Of a stretch of DNA of 64,000 nt, positions 46,258 through 57,100 are shown piece after piece. The stretch spans positions 124,001 to 188,000 of the forward strand of contig NW_024882328.1 in assembly GCF_019059575.1 (NCBI RefSeq), read 5' to 3'. The notes below the pieces were generated by a model, which saw only the letters and a list, made by a program, of their open reading frames with translations, ran no database searches and was not told the origin of the DNA. Source of the DNA: Amphibalanus amphitrite (Eukaryota; Arthropoda; Thecostraca; Balanomorpha; Balanidae). A program made the position numbers and the translations under genes. Numbering within the stretch: the stretch's first letter is position 1; each line of letters begins with the position of its first letter.

Positions 46258-49200
46258 TTGACTTTACTGCCTCGTAAATTCGCAGCCGCCGTCCGCTCGT
46301 CGCCGCTAGACAGTTCCTATCCTATCCTATCCTATCTTATCCTATCCTGGCCACATCACCTGCGAACTAAATTATTATCGCTAGAAACAAGAAAATGTCA
46401 CATAACTCTTAGCATCCATACAACACACAAACACTGGAAACGCCTAGGGGAGCACAAAAATTTGCAAAGCTTGCTTGTTATAGGTGGCGTAGAAACAAAT
46501 CCTGGGCCGAATATCACACACACTCTAAATGTTTCACATATAAATATCAACAGTATAACAGCGACGCAAAAGTTAGACGAGCTTCACCAATTCATCAACG
46601 CTAACGACATTAAAATCATGGCCCTAACAGAAACAAAACTGGATTGTACTGTTGCAAGCAGTTTGTACGCAATTGAAGGATACCACGCTCCAATAACCAA
46701 ACACAGAACCAGACATGGAGGGGGAGTCGCAGTCTATGTACACTCGTCTTTGCCTGTGCAGAGGTTAATAGATCTAGAAGTAGGAAACCATGAATGGCTT
46801 TGGGTCAAAGTAAAGACTAAAGCTTTCACTCTAATCATATGCTGTCTATATTTGCCACCAAACCAACCAGTTGAAAAATTAGACAATTTCATTGGAAATT
46901 TCTCGGAAGCCGTGCTACAGGCGCAAAGACATGCACCCACTGCCACATTAATTTTAGGAGATTTCAACGCAGGAAACGCATACTTAAGTGAACAATTGCA
47001 AATTCGCAGCAGTGGAGTTACACCATTTGACAATGCGCTAAAAGACGCCGCTGATGGATTATGTTTGCACGAACTAATAACAGAGCCAACGCGTTTTTCA
47101 AGAAACTCATGTAATTTAAGAGACTTGATATTCACGAATTGTACAGAAATAATCACTAAGAGCGGTACATTATCTCCATTCGCTAATTTGGATCATTGCC
47201 CAATATTCGCATCGTTAAACTTCATGTTGCCCTTACAAAATCAAGCGGACACCAGACTGATATGGGACTACACAAATATGGACACAACTCGTCTTACAAA
47301 TCTTTTAATGGACACTGACTGGGATCGTTTACTTGACAGTGACGTAGACACAGCGACAACAAATTTTACGAAAACAATATACGACGCAGCTGTTGCCTCA
47401 ATACCGACTAAACGCGTGAAAATACAGTCCAACAAAAAATCATGGGTCACTTCTGAGTTGAAGAGGAATATAAGGAAACGGGATAGACTATTCAAGAAAG
47501 CCAAGAACACAAATCTGGACTACCACTGGGACAGATGGAGATACCAGCGAAACAAAGTAACGCAGCTTAATAGACGGTTAAAAAAATGCATACATGCAGA
47601 ACGAAGTTAAAAAACTACTGGTGTTGAAGCCCAATCCGTTAAAATATCACCAGACATTGCGTAAGCTAATGGGAAAATCCAGAACTGACATAATTCCACC
47701 GCTAGAAACACCAAATGGCGACATTATCACAACGGACCCCGAAAAAGCAACAATACTCAACAACCACTTTGCCGCCCAATCGACACTCAACATTTCAGAC
47801 TCGCAGCAGCTTCCAGATATTACACCCGAACAAATAGCCACACCTAATCTCGAAAACATCCGGACAAGTGAAAGGGAGGTATTACAACTGTTGAACAGTC
47901 TTAACGTCAACAAATCAACTGGCCCAGATGAAATTCCTGTGAGATTATTGAAAATGACAGCTCTTTTAATTGCAGAACCTTTGTCTCGTTTATTTAACAA
48001 ATCACTTGCAGAAGGCAAATTTCCATCAACATTCAAAGTTGCCCACATAACACCTATCTACAAGAATAAAGGATCCCCCTAAGATTTTACTTGTTATAGA
48101 CCAATTAGTATCTTATCAGCTCTTTCAAAGGTATTCGAAAAAACAGTTTACAGAAAAATGTATTCTCACTTTATAGAAAACTCACTCCTCACGGAAAAAC
48201 AAAGTGGTTATAGAGAAAATCACAGCACTGAACAACAACTTCTTTATCTAACAAACAACATGTATAAATCGTTAGACACAGGAAAACAATTCACAGCTAT
48301 CTTTTTGGACATTGCAAAGTACTTTGACAAAATTTGGCATAAAGGCTTGTTATTCAAATGCGAACATGATTTTGGAATAACTGGAAAACTTTTAGAATTT
48401 TTGGAGTCATATCTCAAAAACCGTATTCAAATGGTACGCATAAACAACACACTGTCAGAACCACAGACCATAAATGCAGGATGCCCGCAGGGCTCCGTCC
48501 TCGGACCACTTTTAGCTCTTATCTATCTTGACGGCCTTTCAAAGCAGACACAGCACAATATTTTATTTTTCGCTGACGACACATCACTTTATGCCTCACA
48601 CTCAGAAACTGACTTACGCGAAACAGAACAATCGCTCCAAAAAGACCTGGACTCTATTTTCGAATACGGAAGAAATTGGGCTATCACTTTCAACGCCGAC
48701 AAAACAGTGCAACAAACATTCACTCACAGACAACATTCCAAAATGCCACCGACTCTTTCGTTCGGAGGGAAAGCAATACCACTAGCAAAATCACACAAAC
48801 ATCTCGGTTTAATTTTCTCTGACGATCTTCGCTTTCATTGTCATATTAACGAAATATGCAAAAAAGTTAACATATCCCTCAGTCCATTGTATCCTATTGC
48901 ACAACATTTGCCAAGACCCATCCTTCACCAAATATATACAACCTATGTAAGACCACACTTTGACTATTGTGACACTGTTTACGACGGACATATCACAGTA
49001 CAGGACACGACACGACTGGAGACATTGCAAAACAGAGCGGCTAGACTGACGACAGGAGCACTCTTTAGAACACCCTCCGACAAATTACGACTCGAGACAG
49101 GATGGGACAGACTAACGACAAGAAGACGCATTCATAGATTGTCACTATATCACAAACTCGTTAAATCGAAACCAATTTTACCGAAGTACATACAAGAACT

Positions 49201-49780
49201 TATAACAAACACAAGGGTGACAGACACACAGTTGGTTTTAAGAAATGCCCATGACCACACGATCCAACGTCCGAAAACATCATCATATCAACGATCATTC
49301 TTTATCACCACAAGCAAAGAGTACAACGAACTACCGGCAACATTTAAATCCTTATCCATAGTAGAATTCAAAAAACACATTGTACACCATATTGGCTCCC
49401 CCCAGCCACCAAAATACTACTCGTTTGGGTCAAAGACAGGCAACATCCTACATTCGCGACTAAGAAATGGAATGTCCGATTTAAATTCACAACAATTTAA
49501 CATTCAAAAACAAGATTCTCCGGCATGCCCTTGTGGTCACAGCATAGAAAGCGTTCGTCATTTCATCACAGCATGTCCATTGTTTTTACCTCAAAGACGC
49601 ATCCTTTACCAAAAAGTATCGCAAATACTCCATACTAACTTTCATGAATACCAAACTAATAAAAAATTGGAAATCCTTCTTCATGGCACCAACCTAAATA
49701 GTGGCGACGGCCGGGCGGTGGCTCAACACTTCCAAACGTTCTTACTTAATTCTGGGCGCTTTACAATCCCAACACTCTGA
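46258..49780 (+). pseudogene. LINE ORF2: APE endonuclease and reverse transcriptase, with one frameshift and one stop
   Basis: Part 1 (46258-47610) starts with a leader ending in GVETNPGP (residues 77-84), then an APE-type endonuclease with TETKLD, HGGGVAVYVHS, LILGDFNAG and LDHCPI. A +1 frame change near the A-run at about 47580-47595 leads to part 2 (47594-48082), which ends at an in-frame TAA (48080-48082) just before the conserved YRPISILS motif. Part 3 (48158-49780 is the Met-initiated stretch, same frame as part 2) carries reverse transcriptase motifs GSVLGPLL and FADDTSLY and a C-terminal knuckle with CPCGH and ACPLF. No RNase H is seen. ORF2 normally nicks target DNA and primes reverse transcription; this copy cannot make the whole protein without recoding. 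Confidence 0.85.
46486..46509 (+). other. 2A-like ribosome-skipping motif in the LINE leader
   Basis: Codons for GVETNPGP lie immediately before the endonuclease domain, after a hydrophobic SLLVIG stretch. The consensus is D-V/I-E-x-N-P-G-P; here the first residue is Gly instead of Asp. 2A-like sequences at this position are known in several APE-type non-LTR elements (CR1, L2 and Crack-like). If active, it would release the endonuclease-RT from its N-terminal leader between Gly and Pro. Confidence 0.7.
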
Positions 49781-50233
49781 CTACTTAATTACGAGGCGGG
49801 ATGGGCGTGTCTCGGTGGGGTGGCGTCGGCAACGGGGCTCTCTGGACAACCTGTAATGCGCGACGCGTTCGGCTTGGTGGCGGCGACCGGCGATTTAGTT
49901 TGTTTGAATCCATTTTAAGTTCTTGTATATGTGTGTATGTGTTTATTTGCTTGTATGTTCTTTAACAGAGCTGGTGCCTCGAATTAAGCACTTTCGAGTG
50001 CTTTTGCACCAGTTCTTACTTATCTTGATTTTGTGTATTCTTTTGTTTCTTAATAAACGTGATGATGATGATGATGATGATGACCATGTTTGGCCGAAAT
50101 CGCGATTCGGCGTATGTCGGCTCGCATTAGCCGCGCGTTTGCAAGCTTTTCGTGGTTTCAAACGTTCACACATGTGATTTGATGTTGCTCCTATGCAGTA
50201 GGGTGGGTGTCAAGGTCACCTGAAGGTCAGGTC

Positions 50234-50246
50234 AGGTCATTGACCT
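50234..50246. promoter_or_regulatory. Perfect IR-1 nuclear-receptor site (ecdysone-response-element-like)
   Basis: AGGTCATTGACCT is two AGGTCA half-sites inverted with one spacer base, matching the EcR/USP consensus RGKTCANTGAMCY. It lies in element F within a cluster of further AGGTCA/TGACCT copies (50215-50265). The match is seen; binding is not shown. Confidence 0.5.
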
Positions 50247-50426
50247 TTGGTGACCTCGGTTCACTTTTCGAGTTTTACATGTTTCTAGGCTAGTTTTTGG
50301 AGCTGAATTCCAATTTAGCAATCATTTGAACATTTAAGAAATAGTTTTGGTGCCTTCGTAACATGTTACGAAGCTGTCAGAGGCGGATGACAGGTACTAC
50401 GAATACCCGTCACGACCCCTACCGGT

Positions 50427-50456
50427 TGACCTGACCTGACCTGACCTGACCTGACC
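50427..50456. promoter_or_regulatory. Tandem TGACC half-site array
   Basis: Six head-to-tail TGACC pentamers give overlapping AGGTCA half-sites. It sits inside element F between the two IR-1 sites. It may simply be a short microsatellite built from the element's own motif. Confidence 0.4.
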
Positions 50457-50586
50457 CGATCTGGTCTAAACGCTTAACGACATCATCTGTGATAAAAACT
50501 AACACGACATTCATGATCAGCACCCCGGAAAACCCCTTAGCAGCCACGCTTTACGACTTTCTAAGGTCCCGATATTCCCGATTTTT

Positions 50587-50599
50587 GGGTCATTGACCT
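50587..50599. promoter_or_regulatory. Second IR-1 nuclear-receptor site
   Basis: GGGTCATTGACCT fits the ecdysone-receptor consensus RGKTCANTGAMCY. It is followed by another TGACCT at 50599-50605 and an AGGTCA near 50607. Confidence 0.45.
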
Positions 50600-50799
50600 G
50601 ACCTGGAAGGTCAACCGATGACTTAGGACCCTAAAATTGGGTATCATTGGCTTCCTCTCGTGACGGGCAGCACGCTCGTTTTTTTCGCGAAGCTCTAGCT
50701 CTATCAGGGGCCAAACGCGAGGGGGGTCGTACCCCCCCCCCCCCCCCCGACCCTTGTGCCGTCGAAGGACTCAAAATGGCCTGTGCCGGCGAGGGTTAA

Positions 50800-51167
50800 G
50801 CCCTTTAGTATTTTACTTTTCCTCATAACTTCTCTCTGAGAATCCCCGGGCGATATGAGCTATGGCCTATGTCCCGGATGTGAATATCGGGATCAATATA
50901 ATTAATTCATCCAAGGAGGGCCTTTGGCCAGCTCAACCATTGGGCCCTTTCGGGTGTGGAAAGTCATGGTCAACGATTTATGCACAGTACATACACACGC
51001 CCCGTGTGGAGGGCACACAATCCCCGTGCTACGTATAAACGCCACCGGACCGGGGTCACGGGTCATGGATCCATAAAGTCGCTTGCTGCATGCCCTGATG
51101 GCGCTTGTCATGCAACATGCTTGCCAATCATGCTCGCTGTGCTTAAGCAACTTCAGTAAATGCCTAC
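50800..51167. other. Spacer between element F and the RGS gene
   Basis: It may contain the last exon of the minus-strand RGS gene. One possible acceptor just left of 51150 leads to a stop within about ten codons, but I cannot confirm it. Confidence 0.3.
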
Positions 51168-54100
51168 CTTTCTTCTTCGCTGTTTTTGCAGCCGGACCGG
51201 TTTCCTCAGGCTGAAACCACAGAAGGAAAAGTTACGAAACGTCACGACACTTCCCTTTAAAATACAAATATCGCAGCAGATGATAACTCGGTTATAAGTG
51301 GTTATAGACTATAGTTCCATTTCGTGGTGGATGCCGACATAATAACTTGGTCTTCAAATGAAAAAAAGATAAAAAAACATGTCAATTTCTCTTTACTTTC
51401 GTACTGCCGCGCGATACCACTCAGTTATATAACTCGACATGCATTGAACCCGACATGATATCCAGTGATGCATCGATATGATAATAGATTTTGCTGGCAT
51501 ATCTATATGCTGTTTCATATCTATGGTGTTCCTTGGACAGGCGACATGACATGAAGTCTACAAATATATTTAGGAAGCAATTACCTACATATAATCAAGT
51601 GGGCCGGTTTCGTTTTTAAAGAACTTCTGCGCTTAAAAAACGGATCGACATGATTATCTACATGATATCTACATGATTATTCACCTACTCGCCAATTTCA
51701 AACGGCTCTCTACACTTGCCACGCATGGCGGCGCTCGTGGCGGATAATCCCTTTATAAGACAAATGGCAACAGCTGTACCATCCATAAATAATGGGAGAC
51801 AAGCATCACCCTCGTGCAGTCACATTTCTTTTTGCTTGATTTCTACCAATCATTTTTGCTACTTTGTTAAAAAATCGAAGTGCGGGAAACATCATACCTG
51901 CAGGCCGCAGGGTCGAACATGCACTGCAGCCGGCCCTCTGACATACCTGCTGGTGTCGCTGCTGGGCGGCAGGACTGCTGAAGGCAGCCACCGTCGGACC
52001 GGGAGCTGTCGAGGGCCCGTTGCGCGGCGAGGAGGAGGTGACGGGCGCTGAAGCCGAACCGGCCGGAGAGAGCAGGGGCGAAGAAGGTGACGGTAGCGTC
52101 AGCTTGGGCAGGGAGACAGCCCGGGGAGACACGCCCAGGAAGATACCGGCGCTGGCAGCGCTGAAACACGCGGCAAAGCCGAGATATCACGACGGTGAAC
52201 ACGATCAGTACTAAAGGAGAAGTGAAAGCTCCTACAATTGTACAATTGTATTCGCACAATTGTACAATTGTACAATTGTACATACAATTATATTCGTTCT
52301 ACAAAGAACGAATACAAGCAGCGCCGCGAAAATATGTAAACGAAAATATGTCGAGGGCGCGCCTGTTGATGCGGCGCCTTTCAGGTGACCTTGGCCTGGG
52401 CCGGTCACGTGGTGCTCGGGTCGGCCGCGAGCCGGGCGGCCGGAGTCAGTGGTTTTCGGAATACAGTGACGGCCGGATGCGCTGTGTGTCCGACTGCGAC
52501 GGGTCCGGTCAGCTGCCGCGACATGGTGGCAGCGGTGGGATCGGTCTTGTTAGTCGGTGTGGCCGCTTTCTGTGACTATTAGACAGTGTCTCGGTGATAT
52601 TCGGCCATGGGGAACCCGGACGAAGCAGCCGACGCTGGCAGCCAGCCGGTGATGCGAGTGGCACTTGGGGATTTTCCGCTGTTTGACGGCTCAACGTCTC
52701 TGGAGTCGTTTCTTCAACAGTGTGAGCGCTTATCTCACTTGGGTGGTATTCCGGTGTCGCAGCTGCCGAGTATAATCGCAGCCAGATGCCGCGGACTGGC
52801 ACAGCGAGTCGTCGAGGGCGCAGCCGCTGGGGCAGAGGTGACGACAGCCCTTCGTCACGCCTTTTCTACTACCTCTACAGCGGCCGCTGCCACGCAGCTG
52901 AGCGGCCTCAAGAAGGGCAGCATGTCGGCCCTCGAGTATTCTCTGGAAGTGAAGAGAATGATACGGCTGGCATGTCCCGAGTTTTTCGACGCGACAGGGA
53001 AAGTGAAAAACTGTTGTGGCACCAGTTATCAGGCGGCTCTCTACCGACATCTGCTGGTGGGCCTCAGTGACCAGGAGAAGCTCCTCCTCTCTCGCCAGGG
53101 TGTTGCGACGTTTCAGGCAGCTGTCGACGAGTTGTTGCGAGAGGAAGCTCTTCAGGACGGCGGTGTTAGGGCCGAGGGGCCCAGAGTTCACTGGGCCGAG
53201 TGTGATGCTGTGGACGCGGCCGACGACGGCCGGCCGGAGCCGCCTCGAGCCCGGGAGGATCGGCGTCAAAGCGTGGACCGGGTGACGACTTCTCGTCGCT
53301 ACAACGTGCCTCCGGGGCGCGACGGATGTGGATTCCGACGACGATCACCAGGCCCGCCGCTGGGTCGAGGTGGCCGGTCTCCCGGCCGCTCCCCGGGGCG
53401 GCGGCCCTTTGGTGACGAGTGGCGGAGCCGCGGTGACTCACGTGGCCGGTCACCGGGCGGCGGCGCTTCGGGCGCCCCGTCACCGCGATCTTCGCCGGGC
53501 CGGCGGGCCGGGGGCCGGTCCTCGGTCGACGGGCGGGATTCGTCCTCACCAGAGGACGAACAGCACCAGCGCAGACGTCCGCCGCAATGCTATGCGTGCA
53601 GAGGCTTCGGGCATCTCAAACGCGACTGCCCAAACGTGCGCCGGGGCGGACGGTGGTAAACCTTCCTATCACCAAAGTGAACATCAACGGTTTCGCGGTG
53701 AGTGATTGCCTTCTAGACACCGGGGCGACAGAAAATCTCATTGACAGTAGAGTTTTCAGTGTCCTCGCCCCTAACGCGAAACTGGAGCCGCCCGTCCCAT
53801 TAGTGTCTGCTTCTGGACACAGTCTGAACACGCTGGGAACCTGTCGTCTCAGTGTAGACGTGCTGGGGAATGGTGAAACATTGACAGGTGTTGATTTTGT
53901 TGTTGTGCACAACCTGACCCATGATGTTGTGCTCGGGTGGCGGTTTTTGTCTGATAACCATGTTGTTCTTAATTGTTCCCCTTCTCAAAGTGCTAAGATT
54001 AAGTTAAGGCTGAAAAAGGCTGTCAATGTTCCCCCTCGTTCAGCGGTGTGCCTAGAGGTTAAGATAGATCGGAAGTTGTCGGATGCGGAATATCTTTTCG

Positions 54101-57100
54101 TTGGACAGCGGTCCAGTAACGTAGAAGTGGCTGATGCTTTGTTGAAACCCCTCTCCGACAACGTGATTCCAATATACATTAGGAATCGCACTAATCAGAT
54201 GATTACAATGCACAGGCGGAGTGTGATCGGGTATGCAGAAGCAGTCGCAGATGTTGATATGTGTGAGGGTGACGCCGCTGCCGCTCCTGATGGCTGCGAG
54301 CCTGCCGATGAGCCCAACATTGAGGTGAACTCGGTTTCGGCGGATGATGGGCGGTTTGTTGGCAAGGACACAGATGAAATTTTGTCGGAATTTGTGATAG
54401 GTGACCCGATAACAGGCGCACAAAGGGACAAACTCGCCGCCTTACTAGCTACATTCCCGGAGGTATTTTCTCGCGGCTATGCTGACATTGGCAAGTTTAG
54501 GGGTGATGACGTAAATTTAGAATTACAGCCAGGAACAAGCCCTCAATTTGTCAAGCCCTATCCTATTCCTTGGTCTCGGGAGGAGCAGTTAAAATCTCAG
54601 CTTGATGAATTACAGTCCTGCGGGGTGTTAGAGGAAGGTGAGCCGGCGGACTGGAACAGTCCTATTTTATTGATTCCAAAGGGTTCGAACGAATATCGCA
54701 TTGTACAGGATTTAAGGGCGCTGAATAAATGCTTGCTACCAAAGCGATTTGTTTTTCCTGAAATAGATGATTTCGTCTTTTCTCTGGGAGGTTGGAAAGT
54801 GGCTTCATCACTAGATTTGCGCCACGCCTTTTGGTGTCTTCAGTTGTCACACGAGTCGAGCAAGATTTGCGCATTCCACGCACTCGGTAAGACGTACTAC
54901 CCTCGGAGAATGCCCATGGGGTGTATGCAGTCTTCGTACTTCTTGCACCTTGCAATGCGAAAAGTGTTGGGGGACATTGAAGGATGTTACCTTTACAGTG
55001 ACGATATCCTATTGGTGTCTGAGACCGTAGAAGACCATTTTAAGTTACTTCATACTGTGTTTGAGCGGCTACAGTCAGCAGGATTGAAAGTAGCGCCTGA
55101 GAAATGCAAATTATTTCAGACATCTCTTAAGTATCTGGGCCATTTGATTACCCCAGATGGGATCGGGATGGATCCGGAAAGGATTCGCGTGATCCGGGAC
55201 ATGCCGCGCCCCGAATCGTTAAGAGAAGCGAAGAGAATTTTTGGTTTATTTTCTTGGTTTAGAAAATATGTCCCCTCGTTTTCAAGTATAGCCGAGCCGC
55301 TGGTAAAATTATGCAACGCCGAGAATTATTATTGGGATGATGAATTAACTCGGTGTTTTGATAATCTAAAAGCAGAGCTGTGCGGAAATAGAATATTGAG
55401 CTATCCAAAGAGGGGCTACCCTTTTCTCCTATATACGGACTCTTCGTCCACTGGGTCTGGTCAAATGCTCGCACAGATTTTCCCTGATGGCAGAGAGCGG
55501 GTGATCGCTTTCAGTGGAAACAGGTATAGCCGGGCTCAACGGAAGTGGACCATTTTCGAGTTGGAACTTTTCTCTTTTATTCAAGGGGTTAAAAAGTGGT
55601 ACAAGTATCTAGCCGACGCGGAGTTTAAGTGGCTTTGTGATTGTAAAAGCGCCCTACAAATTTTGAAAAACAAGGATTGCGTGAACCCGAGGTTGATTCG
55701 ATGGAGAGCATTTTTGAGTCAATTTCACTTCGAAACCGAGCATAGGCCTGCATCGCAAATGCAACATGTGGACGCAATTTCGCGTTTTCATGAGCGGACT
55801 GACGGGAAAATGTCTGTGTCAGATGAGGATGTGTCAGACGAGGACTCGGTTCACTCCCCCCCGGAGGGAGTTGACAAGGGCGGTGCATCAAGGCAGCCGC
55901 TGAGCCGGCCGGAGCGCGGCTGTGGCGCCTCCGGCGGCGATAGACGGGCGTCTGGGCGCGGCAGCGCGGCGGGTCCGGCTGCCGCGGATGGTGCCGCCAC
56001 AGAGAGCGGTGTTTCAGGCCGGTGCGGGCCGACAGCACCGGATCCTCAGCCGGCGAGGGAAGAGGCGTCTGTGGGCGACGGAGGTGCTGGTTTTGCAACT
56101 CCTGTTGAAGCAGATCGTCGTGGCAAAGCCTACGAGGATTCAGAATCAGGGGAAATTAACCTGATTTCTGAAGATTTTCTATCGCAGTTGTCGCTTACCA
56201 GAGAATCGCTGATTTGGTACCAAAAACATGATAGGGACTGCAGATCCATCGCTCACCGTCTGCGGCATGGTAAATGGCCTCGATCCACTCCCGTGGCGCT
56301 TAGACGGGAATGTATAGCGGAATTCTCGCTGCAGAACGGGGTGCTTGTCAGATATCAGCGCGAGTTTGAGACGACGCCTGTGATCGTGTGGCCGGCGGCC
56401 AAACGGTTCGAGCTTCTGCGCTGTCATCACGACGTGAGCACAGCGGCGCACTGCGGTGCGGGTAAGATGTGCGAGGTACTTCGCCGCCGGGTGTGGCTGC
56501 CAGGTATGAAACGTCTTTGTGAGGAATACGTCCGTAGCTGTAGACGCTGCAGCAAGAAAAAGGACACACGCCCTCAAAATCCGCCTTTGATACCACAGGG
56601 GGCTGATTGCCCAAATGCGGTCCTAGTCATAGATATCGTTTCTATGCCTCGTAGTACCATTTCATCAAAATGTCAGTTGCTTACTTGTATTGACAAATTT
56701 TCAGGATTTGTTAGTGCATACCCGTTAGAAACGGGTTCGGCGGACTGTGTAGCTGATGCACTAGCTCATCACTTTCTGACGTTTGGTCCGCCTGAGCGTA
56801 CGGAATGCGATGCTGGTTCGAACCTTTTGAAAAATAACAGGGTTAAAGAAATGTGTACCTTCTTTGGGGTTCAGACCAGAGTCAGTGTGGGCTATTGCCA
56901 TCAGGCAGTGGGCAAAATTGAACGGCGACATTTAGACATTAAACGGCGTCTCAGAGCACTGTCGTCTTCCAATGGGGCCGATTGGGAGCTGCTCCTTCCG
57001 GGAATCCTGTTTTCGTTGAACAATGAGCCATGCCGGACACACGGATTCAGCCCATTTTTCTTGTACTTTTTACGATACCCTCATAGCCCTATTTCTGATT

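Larger units (their letters stand above)
44360..50083 (+). mobile_element. CR1/L2-like non-LTR retrotransposon (LINE), ORF2 broken
   Basis: About 5.7 kb with ORF1 (44516-45292), a GC-rich spacer of about 1 kb, and ORF2 parts (46258-49780). It ends in a 3' region with AATAAA at 50052 and a (TGA)n microsatellite tail (about 50060-50083). Short 3' microsatellites instead of poly(A) are known in CR1/L2-type elements. The 5' edge is approximate. A possible target duplication ATGACCAT lies near 44330 and 50080. It sits inside TTAA element F. Confidence 0.8.
44143..50799 (+). mobile_element. TTAA-bounded element (copy F), split by a LINE
   Basis: The left end TTAATCCTCGCCGGCACAGG lies at 44143 with a hairpin GGGGGG/CCCCCC (loop around TGATGCAT). 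The matching right end, reverse-complemented TTAACCCTCGCCGGCACAGG, lies at 50799. At the right end TGTGCCG occurs twice, 27 bp apart, next to a long C-run hairpin, the same design as copies A and C-E. The body on both sides of the LINE (44143-44360 and about 50083-50799) carries the usual TGACCT/AGGTCA array. Without the 5.7-kb insertion the element would be about 0.93 kb. Confidence 0.75.
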
